Source: Aphrophora alni
Lineage: Eukaryota; Arthropoda; Insecta; Hemiptera; Aphrophoridae
NCBI GenBank assembly: GCA_963513935.1
Contig: OY740770.1
Coordinates: 86,649,267-86,713,266, forward strand
Reading direction: 5' to 3'
Length of the DNA: 64,000 nucleotides
This document shows, piece by piece, positions 23,984-37,200 of this stretch. Each line of letters opens with the position of its first letter. The first letter of the stretch is position 1. The notes below the pieces were generated by a model. The model made no database searches, was not told where the DNA came from, and saw only the letters and a list, made by a program, of their open reading frames with translations. Both the position numbers and the translations under genes were made by a program.

Positions 23984-26190
23984 TTACTTAATTAAGTTTA
24001 AAACTTTCTTGATTTCACTACATTTTGGAAGCCAAAAGTCTTCTCTGATGTTAATTAAATTAGCAATTTCACTTTCAACACTTTGTATACTCAGTCGACT
24101 AAGCCTTTCTCGTGACATCGGGCTTCTTAAATAAGTTTTAATCAATTTTAACTTGGAAAATGAACATTCGGCTAAAACCACAGTCACAGGCAAAGTCAAA
24201 AACAACAAATAGGCTGGGCCTACGTTTGGAATACTGCAAGCTATTGAGGAATGTACAATAAACAAGAGATCAGTCAAATCTTTTGAGGACTTCTTTTCTT
24301 GTATTTCTTCCCTTAGATCTCTTCTAAAACTTTATAATTCTGTGGCGAATTCTGGAGTAATATCTTCACTGTACTCTAGTTGAAATTCGGTTGGTTTGTC
24401 ACTCATCTGTTGTTCTGAAGTAGATTAAAGGAAGTCAGGTGTGTCATTTATTTGATTAATGATTACATCAAGGGTAAGATTCACTTTATCTTGCGGGTTA
24501 TTTTGTCTTTGGAAGTAGTTTGTATCCCCTCCCCAATCCTGAACAATGGCCGTTGCTATTACGATGACATTATCGTAATCATTTTTAGACTAGTAAGCTC
24601 TTTTTTACATTTTCAGAAGAAACGTTGCCTTGGAAATGTCAGTTTCAGATCTTTGAAGTACCTTTGAGACTATGTTTGTAAATTCTAGTATTAAAGAATG
24701 CAGAACAACTTAAAAAATCAAACTCATGCTGTCTATTTGTTTTTTTAGTGCAATAGCTTCTGTCTTCTCTGTATACTTGGATGAAATAAATATGATTTTA
24801 TGAGGGCTTTCATGACGTGAACATTAGTGTATATCAATGCTTGCAAAGCATCAATCCTTGAAGACTAACGTCTAGTACAAAGTTTCTTACTAGAATATTG
24901 AGTCATGCTCAGAAACTCCCATTTGTTAATCCTCTGACTGAAGAAAACTTACAGGTTTTGAATTAAATCAAAAATATTGTTTTCTCGAATAGTTGTTACA
25001 GTGTCATTCAAAACTAAGTTTAAATTATGCGCAGCACAATGGATATATTTGCCTTTTGGTTGTTTCTTCTATATTATAGATATTACACCTTTATAAACAC
25101 CGCACACATCATAGCCCTATCCACTACATTTAGGCAACTTTAATCCTCTCTCCTTAAGACTATTCAAAATCTATTCTGCTAAGCACTGACCAGTCTGGTC
25201 GTTTATTTCATTAAAAACAAAAAAAAGCTTTCTATTTAGTTTATTTATAAATCTTCCAGTATTATCTCCTAAAATTGAGACATACCTAATTATCTGACTA
25301 AGTTAATCTTTTTTGCTAATATCTTGAGTAGTATCCATCACTACTGAATTTGATTAATAATAATATTTTCTACTTTTTTAGACAACACCTGAATTAGTTG
25401 ATTTTGAATGTTGGGACCACTGATTAGCTCTTGCATCACTGGATTATACTTGCACAAAACATCAATAACCGCAGAGCGCCATGGCCAAGAAGTTTCCGCT
25501 GTTCGGCACGCCTATCTTCTCTGTATGAGCTCTAAGGGCTAAATTTGAAAATGCCAATATCAGAGTAGCGTTTACAACACGATCCAGTACTTAGGCCCAT
25601 TTCCTGATTTCTTTCTGCACCTCAGATTCTATAGTAAAAACAACAGTTTCCTTTTACACCAAGAAATAAATAAGACACAGACATGCATTTAAATAAATAC
25701 TACTCTCCTCATGTATTTTCACCTTCTTCGAAAGCCCTTGTCATTCTCATACACCATAAACCCATAGAGAGGAAGATGTATTTTCCTCCATGACAGGTTT
25801 GTCAGAGTAACATCTAAAATATTATTTTCATAATTTTCACTTACACTCTCTAGAAAAGTAGTTTCCTTGCCTTCCTCCAATCGATCATTACTCTTACCGT
25901 AACGCACAAACTATTTTATTTTCTCTAGAATTCACAAGAGACTGATTCTCACAACTATCACTATTACAATTATCATTTTGGTGGTTGAGGAAGTCGAAGC
26001 CCGATTGAAATTGTAATCAATTTTTGCCACTTTTGATGCAGCTGCATCTCTTTCCTTTCTTAATTTTATCTTTTGAGCACCACTTAAATGTTCATATCGT
26101 GTTTTAAATGGTTTCATATTAGTGTACAATACAATGTAGTCTTTGATATAAGATTCAATATTCCTTAAAACACCAAACACAAACAATGAA
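23984..26190 (-). pseudogene. Decayed ZMYM1-like hAT transposase
   Basis: Read from right to left: an N-terminal segment with RYEHLSGAQKIKLRKERDAA (about 26100-26040), typical of ZMYM1-like hAT proteins; a middle segment, frameshifted, with GKYIHCAAHNLNLVLND (about 25060-25000), the conserved catalytic-core neighbourhood (YVHCAAHNLNL); and an intact-looking C-terminal segment with LPVTVVLAECSFSKLKLIKT and RLSRLSIQSVESEIA (about 24200-24050), the hAT dimerisation motif. Many stops and frameshifts separate them and parts of the core are missing, so it cannot encode an enzyme. A CAG-type end (ctgccgactg ending near 26251) might be its terminus, but no matching end or target-site duplication was found on the left. 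It lies in the CSP intron in antisense orientation. Confidence 0.82.
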
Positions 26191-27382
26191 TCAAACAGAT
26201 TTAATCCACTCGATAGTCACCGACGAAATTATGATGGGGGACTGCCGACTGGGTAAACAAAAGAAGTCACAAGGTCATCCCCCTTCCCTCTCTCGCTCTC
26301 CCATAGCGGTATTATTTGTGTAGTTTTACATTTGTGTAGTCCGATATACTGTAGGTATCTTTCATCTTTCATCTTCCACGAGCTATTACGTGAATCTACA
26401 GTCTAGGTCTAGAGTCTAGTGCTTTGAATGTTTTAACATATTTTTGATGTCTACACTGATCTTACTTTTACAGTTTACCTCTTAGCCCAGGTAAGTAAAG
26501 CTGATAACTGTATTGCATCAAGTTTGTAGTTTCGATTTTTATCTGAGAAAAGATGTTACTAAAATCTGTTTTTATTTAATATGTATTTGCAGCTTTTTCC
26601 AGACTTTTAAAGGCTTCATGATCTCCGATAATGTCATATCGTCGGCGTATGCAAGTATTTGTTTTGATTAATATCATATATTCCCCTTTATATCAATATC
26701 GTACCAAGTTACGTTAATCTTGTATCTTATCAAGTGCTACGTTATAAAGCAGGAATGGTAGGGCGTCTCCTTGTCCAACACCATTTTTATTATCCAATCT
26801 AGAGGATCAGACAGTACACCTTGAATAATTCTTACTTGACATTTCATACTTCTCTTTGTGACTTTCACCAAACTAATGATCTTCTCAGGTTTATGCATTT
26901 CTTCCATCACCTGGTATAGTCTACCACTTTGTATGATGTCGTATTTTGCATGGAAGTTTATAAATAAATGATACGTTTCAATTCCAAATTAGTATAACAC
27001 ACAAGTAATACTACATAATATTATTGACAACGCTATTTTTTGCTGTATAACATTTCTGATTTCTGATTATAAATTTTTTGTATGAAAACACAACCACTTG
27101 TTGAAAATATTTTACGTGTTTCCCGGCGTAACAGTGGACAATCACCTAAACAACAAATCACTATTTAAATCCCTTGATTCACTTAAATCACTGTGATTGG
27201 CATAAAGCAATCACTATAATTAAGTCTATATAATTAACATTACTTACTATATTAAAACTCTTGATACAACTTTCTGAAATGGAAAACTAAAAACAAAACT
27301 AATATCAGTCGGGTAATGTGAAGTTAGGGAGAAAGACATTGTTTTAACGATGGAGAGGGTAGGTACGTAGTATATATTAGTC
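26191..27382. other. Non-coding intronic DNA
   Basis: The short stretch at 26755-26945 (minus strand) has a faint reverse-transcriptase-like composition but no motif I can name. Nothing else is recognised. Confidence 0.3.
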
Positions 27383-27842
27383 ATTATACCAATGACTACA
27401 TAAATACTATAAGACACGACATGGCCATGTTAAATATTCTACGCTTATTCTTGAGTTGTCCAATACCCGCTAGGTCGTTCTGCTAGAGAATCTGAAGTTG
27501 ATGTGACTGGCGCTAGGTGGCTCTACGGTCAAACAATGTTTCAGGCGGGTAAGAGAAAACGCACTGATGCCACATATGGGACCAGAGATGCGAGGGAAGG
27601 TCGAGAATCGCTTATCTCAGCGCACGAACTGACAACACTGACTATGCTGACAGAAGTAAGTGAGAAGGTTTGTGAGAGAGAGGTCAACAGTTGTACAGTC
27701 TCAACCAAGTGGGATGCGTACAGTCAAGCACCTGCTGCTAGCGCTTTCTGATAGTTGTGTGTCAAACTTGTGTCCCGTAGAGCGTAGACTATTTCCCTAT
27801 CCTATGTCGTGTCTTATAGTATTTATGTAGTCATTGATTATA
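27383..27842. mobile_element. 448-bp MITE with long inverted ends and attata duplication
   Basis: The left arm 'caatgactacataaatacta' and 'taagacacgacat' (from 27390) is matched in inverted form by 'atgtcgtgtcttatagtatt' and 'tatgtagtcattg', ending at 27836. The arms are perfect over about 33 bp and imperfect further in (attctacgct versus agtctacgct). The 6-bp repeat attata flanks both sides (27383-27388 and 27837-27842). It has no transposase. The 82-codon open frame inside (27503-27751) has no domain and is not called. Superfamily is uncertain. Confidence 0.85.
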
Positions 27843-28629
27843 CTTAGAGTAGACAGGATGGTGGTTTTTAGCAAACGAATATAAAACAACCCCGGTTATT
27901 ATGTTCCGTTTGTCGTTGCAGCTGATAAATATTGCAAGGGTCAACAAGTTCCCTGTGTAGTCAATTATAAATAATAAACTGTGCAACAAGAGCTGTCCAT
28001 AGATTTTTGTTTACTCTTCAGAAATATATTTCTCTGAGGAAAAAATAAAGCAATACAATACAAACTCTATGTTCTTAGTTCCTTCACACTTTATCCAGGT
28101 TTCGTACTGACAAAACTAACCGATGTCTATTTATGATCAACTAAATCAAACTTGGTTAAGAAATTATATTGAATTAGTAACAATGGACTATACAGAATAT
28201 TTATCATGTTTTTAGGCTAAGTATTTCTACGTATAATATGACGTTTGCCAAAATTGTTGTTAATGACAATAAAATGTTTTGATTCCATTTGACTTGGTTT
28301 GATTTGATACCATTAAATAAAGTTAAAAAGTTAATAAGTTAAAGAGTTAAATAAAGCAAAATACAATTTTTTGCAACCACTAAGTGTTACATAACTAATT
28401 GACATAACTCCGTCGTGTTTGGACTTGTTTTTAATGAAATCACACGAAGAAATCAAAACTGTAATAAAAAATTACAAATTACGCTTACTTTTATGTGTTG
28501 TTTTTTTAGAGTGGAGTGCGATTGGTGCCTCATTATCGCGGGCGGTCGGCCGGTCCCCAACTATTGTTGGGCGGTCGAGCGGTGCCTTAATCTCTTACCC
28601 GCCTTTCCTGTCTGGACATACTATAGGTT

Positions 28630-29290
28630 CTGTAGTAAAAGTCCTTTCAATAGAACAACCTTTTATCTTCCATTTACATTAACTCAGCAAATTTTTGCTG
28701 TACATGGAAGTAGCTTCATATTTAGTGATCTCGCTAGAACAACTTTCATTTCCTATTCCAAATAAGTGTTCTGTAGTTGAAGGTTGAATAAATACTTTTC
28801 ACTAGAACAACCTTTTTATCTTCCACTTACATTTACTCAGCGATTTTTTAGCGACACATGGAAGTAACTCAATAGGACAAATTTTATTTCCTATCCCAAC
28901 GAGGCGTTGCTGTAGTAAAAAGATAAATAAATTTCTTTCAATAGAACACTCTTTATCTTCCATTTACATTTACTCAGCGATTTTTTAGCGGTACGTGGAA
29001 GTAAATTGATATTAAGTGATATCACTAGAGAAACTTGTATTTTATATTCCAAGTAGGCGTTTCTGTAATGGAAAGATGAATAAAATTCTTTCATTAGAAC
29101 AACCTTTATATTCAATTATCACTTACTAGGGAAATGTTTAGCGGTACATGAAAATAAGGTGATATAGGAAAATAAAAATATAAAGAACAACTTTTATTTC
29201 CTGTTCCATCTAGGCGTTCCTGAAGTTAAAAGATGAATATAGTCCTTCTACTAGAAGAACTGCTATTTGTCATTTCAATAACTTGAAAAT
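28630..29290. repeat. Degenerate tandem repeat of about 150 bp, 4-5 copies
   Basis: Units begin with 'agaacaaccttt.atcttcca' near 28652, 28804, 28943, 29096 and 29253 (spacing 139-157 bp). Each contains a 'tttactcagcgattttttag' and 'cggtacatggaagta'-like part and a 'tttcctattcca' part. Open frames here are repeat translations. Confidence 0.85.
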
Positions 29291-29299
29291 TCGGCGCAA

Positions 29300-30300
29300 A
29301 TAACTCAGCGGAGTGTATGTTTAATTGAAAATCCTAAATCCTAGTTAGGTGTATAAGCAGTATCCTAATTTAGCATGTTGTCAATACCTCTATCTCTCGC
29401 TCTATCTCTGACACAAAAAAAAATTAATTTCATATATTATAATCGCAAATACCACTGATAGATAGGAGGAAAAGAACACGGAACATAACTTTAAAAATAA
29501 TATTCTGAAGCAACTTTTTTTTAAATGATAGTGTTGTATACAATTTTACATTTTAAGTTTATAATTAAAAGTCTAAATTCGTTCGTTCTATGGTCCTTTC
29601 GCCCAAAACTGTCTGATATCAGTGCAGATTTATAAGCTCTTCTACTTTACTCGGTTTTATTATGGTGGATGCAAGTAACAACCAACGGAGCCCTTGTTTG
29701 TAACGAGGCCAATGACCGTTAGACAAGAGTAATAATGTTGGCCTACGTGCAACCTGGCAGGGGACCATGCATTGTGTACTTAAAACAGGTTCTTCCAGTG
29801 TCTATCTTTGATGGATGACCTCTTTAGTTGAGATGAAACAAATTAAAGATTGAGAACAAAGTTATAAAGGTGCTAATAGAATAAAACAAGGGTTCTCTGT
29901 TACGAAATTGTAATTTAAACTTATAAGGAATCGGTTTTTGATATAGGCTACACGAGTAGGTTAGTATATGTTTGTTATTGTTTTTTTTTTTTTTTTACAA
30001 ACATAAAGTGGCACTGCCAAGTATAATATTTAACCATATCCATTAACGTTAAAGACTTTTCTCCAATTATTGAAAACTTCCCAAATAAGAATTTAAAAAT
30101 TACTGCTGTAAAATTATCGAATTGGTTTTGAGAGTAATGAAATTACCACAGATATTCACTCAAGCCTTTGTTACATCCACAGACAGGCGTACAATATAGC
30201 CAGTGGTTTCTGAATCAACTTTAAATATTTTTAACTGTGATCTGCTATGGGGCATCATTAGTTGTCTAATATAAACTAAACATAATTTTACATGTAACGT
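29300..30300. other. Non-coding intronic DNA
   Basis: AT-rich with a poly-T run near 29980. No gene or named repeat is recognised. Confidence 0.4.
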
Positions 30301-30964
30301 GCTATAAAAGTTCATATTATGTAACGTAACACAATAGTGTATATGTAACGTAAACAGAAGCTAATTTGTAACGTTATACTATATAATTAACAATTAAAAA
30401 TATCAAACAGTTGATTTGTAATGCCACACAAAAACTCATTTGCAAAACAATATCCTGTTTTAAACATCACATTTTAAACATGTCATTTTTAACGACATAC
30501 AGAAGCTACTTAGGAACGTCACACAAGAGCTTGTTTGTAACGCCCAAAATGGGTCATTTATAATGTCACACAACAGCTCATTGGTAATGTCTTACAGAAG
30601 CTCATTATTTGTAACTTCACACAATACCTCATTTGCAACGTCATACAAACTCATTTGTAACGTCACACAATAGTTCATTTGTAAAGTCATACAAGCTCAT
30701 TTGTAACCTCACACAATAATAGTACATTTGTAAATTCATACAAGCTCATTTGTAACCTCACACAATAATAGTACATTTGTAAAGTCATACAAGCTCATTT
30801 GTAACCTCACACAATAATAGTACATTTGTAAATTCATACAAGCTCATTTGTAACCTCACACAATAATAGTACATTTGTAAATTCATACAAGCTCATTCGT
30901 AACGTCACACAACAGCTCATTGGTAATGTCTTGCAAGCTCATTTGTAACGTCACAAATGGTTTA

Positions 30965-31150
30965 TTCGTCGTTGTTTTAAAGACGAAAAACCTTTCGGTC
31001 ATACTCCCTTATACAAAAATGAAAAGAGTATAAAATAAAGACTCCAATATTCTTATAGCATCAGGGTCGGAAGTGAACAAGATTTGGTCAAGAAAGACCT
31101 GATGGGAAAGGTGAAAGAGAGAGCTCAAAACCCAAGACTACAATGAAGAC
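30965..31150 (+). repeat. Dispersed repeat family R1, copy 3
   Basis: Begins gttttaaagacgaaaaacct and contains 'cggtcata', 'agagtataaaataaa', 'gcatcagggtcgga' and 'ttggtcaagaaagacctg', then 'gaaagagagagctca' and 'cccaagactacaa'. It closely matches the reverse complement of 49640-49850. It interrupts the short-unit array. Confidence 0.7.
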
Positions 31151-31366
31151 GGTGTAGGGTTCTTCAGTTTCTCAACACATGTACTCACTATGAGCCAATT
31201 TGTAACGTAACATAACAGTTCACTTTGAACTCCACACAGAAACGTTTTTGTAACGCCACCCAAAGCTCATTTGTAACGACACACAGAAGTTCATTTTTTC
31301 CTCACATAAAAATCCATGTGTAACCATGTGTAACACGTATAAGGTCATTTGTTACATCACAGAATA

Positions 31367-31628
31367 GCACATGTGTAAGGTCATATATATTTTTTTATTA
31401 TTATTTTTTTATTTAATTTTTATTTTTTAAATTTATTTATAACTACAACTAAGTACAGGGAATTTATCTAGTAGCTTCCATTTCATAATAACACTTTTTT
31501 TTTCCAAGTCCTTCCTATGAATGACTCCGACTATAAATACTCGCACAAAATCTTGCGGTTATAAGAGCTGGGGCATCACTGCACTAGGTCTAAAGGCTTG
31601 GTCCTTTTGTAAGGTCATATAATTAAAT
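31367..31628 (-). mobile_element. Short retro-inserted fragment with poly-A tail and 14-bp flanking repeat
   Basis: The repeat tgtaaggtcatata lies on both sides (starting about 31374 and 31608). Just inside the left copy is a long T-rich tract (31388-31440), that is, a poly-A tail on the minus strand. The body of about 170 bp has no array motif. Poly-A tail plus target-site duplication is the signature of target-primed reverse transcription, so this is a SINE or a 5'-truncated LINE. I see no clear RNA polymerase III boxes. The flank is itself array-like sequence, so the duplication could partly be array repetition. Confidence 0.6.
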
Positions 31629-31812
31629 GCTTAATTTAACGTCACACAAAAACAAATTTAGGACAACACCTCATCTGTAGCGTCACATAATAGCTCATTG
31701 TAATGTTAATCAATAGATCATATTTCTATCTAGACACATATGCACATTCGTAACAGAAGAGCGGATTTATACAACTTTACATAATAGTTTATGTGTAACG
31801 TCATAATTATAT

Positions 31813-34037
31813 TACCTCATATGCAACGATACACAAAAGCTATTTTGTAATGTCACGATACACTAAAGCTTATTTGTAATGTCACATAGTAGAGATCGTG
31901 TTTAAAGTTACACAATAGCTAATTTATACAACGTCACAATAGTTTCTGTGTAACGTCAAATATTACCTCATATGCAACGATACACAAAAGCTATTTTGTA
32001 ATGTCACGATACACTAAAGCTTATTTGTAATGTCACATAGTAGCGATCGTGTTTAAAGTTACACAATAGCTAATTTATACAACGTCACAATAGTTTCTGT
32101 GTAACGTCAAATATTACCTCATATGCAACGATACACAAAAGCTATTTTGTAATGTCACGATACACTAAAGCTTATTTGTAATGTCACATAGTAGCGATCG
32201 TGTTTAAAGTTACACAATAGCTAATTTATACAACGTCACAATAGTTTCTGTGTAACGTCAAATATTACCTCATATGCAACGATACACAAAAGCTATTTTG
32301 TAATGTCACGATACACTAAAGCTTATTTGTAATGTCACATAGTAGAGATCGTGTTTAAAGTTACACAAGAGCTAATTTATAAAACGTCACACAATAGTTT
32401 ATGTGTAACGTCAAATATTACCTCATATGCAACGATACACAAAAGCTATTTTGTAATGTCACGATACACTAAAGCTTATTTGTAATGTCACATAGTAGAG
32501 ATCGTGTTTAAAGTTACACAATAGCTAATTTATACAACGTCACAATAGTTTATGTGTAACGTCAAATATTACCTCATATGCAACGATACACAAAAGCTAT
32601 TTTGTAATGTCACGATACACTAAAGCTTATTTGTAATGTCACATAGTAGAGATCGTGTTTAAAGTTACACAAGAGCTAATTTATAAAACGTCACACAATA
32701 GTTTATGTGTAACGTCAAATATTACCTCATATGCAACGATACACAAAAGCTATTTTGTAATGTCACGATACACTAAAGCTTATTTGTAATGTCACATAGT
32801 AGAGATCGTGTTTAAAGTTACACAATAGCTAATTTATACAACGTCACAATAGTTTATGTGTAACGTCAAATATTACCTCATATGCAACGATACACAAAAG
32901 CTATTTTGTAATGTCACGATACACTAAAGCTTATTTGTAATGTCACATAGTAGAGATCGTGTTTAAAGTTACACAAGAGCTAATTTATACAACGTCACAA
33001 TAGTTTATGTGTAACGTCAAATATTACCTCATATGCAACGATACACAAAAGCTATTTTGTAATGTCACGATACACTAAAGCTTATTTGTAATGTCACATA
33101 GTAGAGATCGTGTTTAAAGTTACACAATAGCTAATTTATACAACGTCACAATAGTTTATGTGTAACGTCAAATATTACCTCATATGCAACGATACACAAA
33201 AGCTATTTTGTAATGTCACGATACACTAAAGCTTATTTGTAATGTCACATAGTAGAGATCGTGTTTAAAGTTACACAAGAGCTAATTTATACAACGTCAC
33301 AATAGTTTATGTGTAACGTCAAATATTACCTCATATGCAACGATACACAAAAGCTATTTTGTAATGTCACGATACACTAAAGCTTATTTGTAATGTCACA
33401 TAGTAGAGATCGTGTTTAAAGTTACACAATAGCTAATTTATACAACGTCACAATAGTTTATGTGTAACGTCAAATATTACCTCATATGCAACGATACACA
33501 AAAGCTATTTTGTAATGTCACGATACACTAAAGCTTATTTGTAATGTCACATAGTAGAGATCGTGTTTAAAGTTACACAAGAGCTAATTTATAAAACGTC
33601 ACACAATAGTTTATGTGTAACGTCATATATTACCTTACATGCAACGATACACAAAAGCTTATTTGTAATGTCACATAGTAGAGATCGTGTTTAAAGTTAC
33701 ACAAGAGCTAATTTATACAACGTCACACAATAGTTTATGTGTAACGTCATATATTACATTACATGCAACGATACACAAAAGCTTATTTGTAATGTCACAT
33801 AGTAGAGATCGTGTTTAAAGTTACACAAGAGCTAATTTATACAACGTCACAATAGTTTCTGTGTAACGTCAAATATTACCTCATATGCAACGATACACAA
33901 AAGCTATTTTGTAATGTCACGATACACTAAAGCTTATTTGTAATGTCACATAGTAGAGATCGTGTTTAAAGTTACACAAGAGCTAATTTATAAAACGTCA
34001 CACAATAGTTTATGTGTAACGTCAAATATTACTTTAC
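31813..34037. repeat. 151-bp tandem array with alternating two-monomer higher-order repeat
   Basis: The unit starts acctcatatgcaacgataca and contains 'aaagctattttgtaatgtca', 'gtagagatcgtgtttaaagt' and 'gtgtaacgtcaaatatt'. Unit starts fall near 31813, 31964, 32116, 32267, 32420, 32571, 32724, 32875, 33026, 33177, 33328 and 33479, so the period is 151-153. From about 32365 to 33577, units with 'cacaagagcta' alternate strictly with units with 'cacaatagcta', giving a dimer of about 302 bp. Two shortened units (about 122-126 bp), lacking one internal block, follow near 33631 and 33753. Decayed copies of the short phrases continue to about 34215. It lies wholly within the CSP intron. Confidence 0.95.
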
Positions 34038-34229
34038 ATGAGCGATATACAAAAACTTATTTTTAAGTCATAAGTAGACTATATCATTTTTAACGTCACA
34101 CAAGAGTTTATGTGTAATGTCACATAACAAGGATACATAACAGCTTATTTGTAACGTTACATAGTAGATAATTTTTAACGTCACACAATAGCTCATTTGT
34201 AAAGCCACACAATAATTCCTTTTGTGTAA

Positions 34230-37200
34230 TAACCTAAAAATCTTCTTTTCAATATAACATAATTGTTAAAAATGTAAACCCCAAATAAATATTTTAATAT
34301 TTAGTAATAAATGCTCTAGAAAATTTTGTTGAATATTGATCAAATTGGTAATATGGAGGAATAATTTTATTATAGTATTCATTGAGTACGAAAAACTGTT
34401 GCAAAAATCAAATTGGTGGTAGTTGCAAACAGGTTTCGATGTTGAGGTTGGAAAACAAGTTGATTAACAAAAAATACATACATAAATTCGCGTGCTATCT
34501 TATCAGCTGTTTGCAGAATATTCAATTAAAATTGTCCTCATAATCTAAATTTTGCACAAAGCACAAATTTCTCCTACACAACTGTCAGTCTTGCCTTTGC
34601 CGCAACAATTCTACTTCCGGTTCCGTTTATTACAGCCATGAAAGAGAAAGCAGTTTAACGAAGCCACGAACATATGTGAATGTATTACATGACTGCACAT
34701 GCGCAATGAAGCGCATGTCTAATTTCCCTTCCAGAGAAAACAATGAGTTGTGACATCAACTTTTTTTTTCTACACATTTTACGTAAAGAAATAGTAACGC
34801 ATACTTTGTCCGATGTTACTGTATTAGTTCTTGTTTATCTCTTTTTGTTATGTCCCAAAACATTGCAAGAATTTTGTAGCAGGGAGCGCATGAGAGTAAC
34901 ATATTACTCTTAAAACTATTTCAGTGTTTTTGATGTTGCAAAACCATAAAATTTGTAAGACGAAACATTTGGGATGCTGGGAAGCGAAATCACTTATGTT
35001 TGGCAGCGAACAGAGACGGAACGTTTAGTAAATTATCATCATTTAATTCTACACACTGAATATCAGACCTGGCCAAAGCTACCGTATGTCAAAAGTCATA
35101 ATAAATTTATTGTTCTTTTAATATCTGATGAAAACAAAGGAATTAAACTGTGCAAAAGTTTACACAAATTTTCTCACTTCTATGCACAAAATCATAGGTT
35201 AGGTCTACTAACCAAACAACATCATCGGCGCCCAAAACATCAGTTTCGTATTTGACAGTGAAAAAAATAAATTTATTCCTCCTAAGAGTAAATAATAATT
35301 TATTTTACACTGATGGTTCATTTTAGTTTCATGGTCATTATTTTGAAGCTGTAACGTTGTTTTATTTATGATTTTGCATTTAAGTTTGGTCATTAATTTT
35401 TACATTTTACCAAAATTTGAACGAAAACGGTTGAGGTGATTTTTGTAATGACCACTTATGTAACAATTCCACTGATGATGTTTTGGTCTTTTATAAATAA
35501 CTCACAGTCAGGTATGTTGGAGAGATAGGGACCATTTCCTGTTGTTTTACCCCTTAGAGGCTAAATATACCGAAATTTCATTAATATTGTTAAAATTGAT
35601 TTTTAGAATGTCGCAATTTTGAGTTTTTAGCCTTTGTACCTCCAAATTTTGAGATATTGAAAAAAAGCTTTGATATTCTACCAAACATATCAAACTGAAT
35701 CAAAATCAGTTTATTTGTCGAACACAGGTTCAGCCAGAAATCATTCCAAAACTTTTTTTTATTCAGAGGCCCTCAAAACTGATTTATGTTTGTAAATCTC
35801 AGCATTGATTGTTTGACCCATCATTCTCTATACCAAGTATTTGAGAAAATGTAATCATATACCGAGTAGGTTATTAAATAAAATTAGGCATACTTTTCTC
35901 ACTTTAAAACATTTCGAGTGAGAGAGAGAAAAACAATTCAAGTGTTTTAAATATTTTACTTTAAACTCGAGGAGAGTTTAGACCAAACAATGTATCATTC
36001 AATCAAAGGTTGCTAGAAAACTCTTTCGAAGAGCAGTGCCCATAAGTCATAGATAGAATGATTATTATTTTTTTAATCCTTTTCTTCTCCAAACTTAGTT
36101 AAATAGATACACAATTGTTGGGGTGCATTGAGGTTTCACAGGCCATTGTAGTAAAATTAACTTTATTCAAGAGACAATGTATTTATTTAATTAGTTAATA
36201 TGGTTAGCCAACATTTGCCAATTAAACATGCCTAGCAATGACATGTTCGTAAGTAACATGAACTAGAACAATGGTTCTAGGAGTAACAAATTCAACTGAA
36301 TAGGAAATTCCATAAAACATAATTTCAATCATACTACCTAAAACATGGGTTGTGCTATGTGACCGTACTGATCACTATTACTCTCTTTGCATTTCACTGT
36401 AGCTTAAAAATGGAAGTTGTACTCCCAGGATAGTCTATGGGACACTTTATGTTATTTAAATTTATAGATTCGATGTCTTTACAAATATATCCCGGTGTGC
36501 GATAGGAAGTTACGGAAACAAGAGTGGTTTACGAGTCGAAGTTGTTCAATATACTATTAAGAGATTGGTTCGAAGAACCTCAGGGCCAAGTGTATCTCCT
36601 GCTGCTAAGTACTTTTACGTTCTCTTTTCTCCTCTGATTTTGAATCTCAAAACATAAACACTGGGCTGGACTTTTTACAATTCCTGTCTACTTTTAAACT
36701 ATCTTATCCTTATGAAGCAATTAAGAGTAGAAAGTTTTAATTTCTTTCCTTTTCCCTGGACTGAACTTCAAAATCCACTCCTGCCCCCAAGATTGCTGAC
36801 ATTAACGAATCATCTCCTTCTTTCTAGCTATGTAAGTCTGGTTTAGTATCCATTTCATAGGAATGAACTACACTGTGAAGCTCATTACATGTTTAATTAT
36901 AGTATGCTGAGCAAAATGATAAATGGGAGAATTAAAAATCTGAATAGAAAAGTGAGTAAAAAAAAAACTTGTATGTAGGGAGCTTTTGAGGATAATGTGA
37001 GAGGTGGAATAGATATTATCCTTTATTAATGTATTCACTTGGTAGCATACATTATGTGCAACATTTTACTCTGCTGTCTACTTGAAAATTAAATAACCGT
37101 GTAAAAATTGCATACAAACGAGTGCTGGTACCTGCATCTCCAACAGAAAGAACTAATTATTAATGAGGAAAACTTACAAAAGGTGTAGTACGTTTGAAGA

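Larger units (their letters stand above)
30300..31812. repeat. Irregular array of short gctcatttgtaacgtcacac units
   Basis: The phrase 'ctcatttgtaacgtcacaca' and close variants recur at irregular spacing of about 25-55 bp. A regular sub-block of about 59 bp lies at 30680-30900 ('agtacatttgtaaattcata', 'caagctcatttgtaacctca'). The array is interrupted by dispersed repeat R1 (30965-31150) and a retro-inserted fragment (31367-31628). It grades into the regular 151-bp array to its right, whose units are built from the same short phrases. Confidence 0.8.

Noticed and set aside
26200..26260. Possible hAT terminal repeat (ctgccgactg) for the ZMYM1-like element
   Set aside because: No matching opposite end or 8-bp duplication was found, so the boundary was not called.
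27503..27751. 82-codon open frame with normal-looking composition
   Set aside because: It lies inside a MITE between inverted arms and shows no domain; the GC-richer composition belongs to the element.
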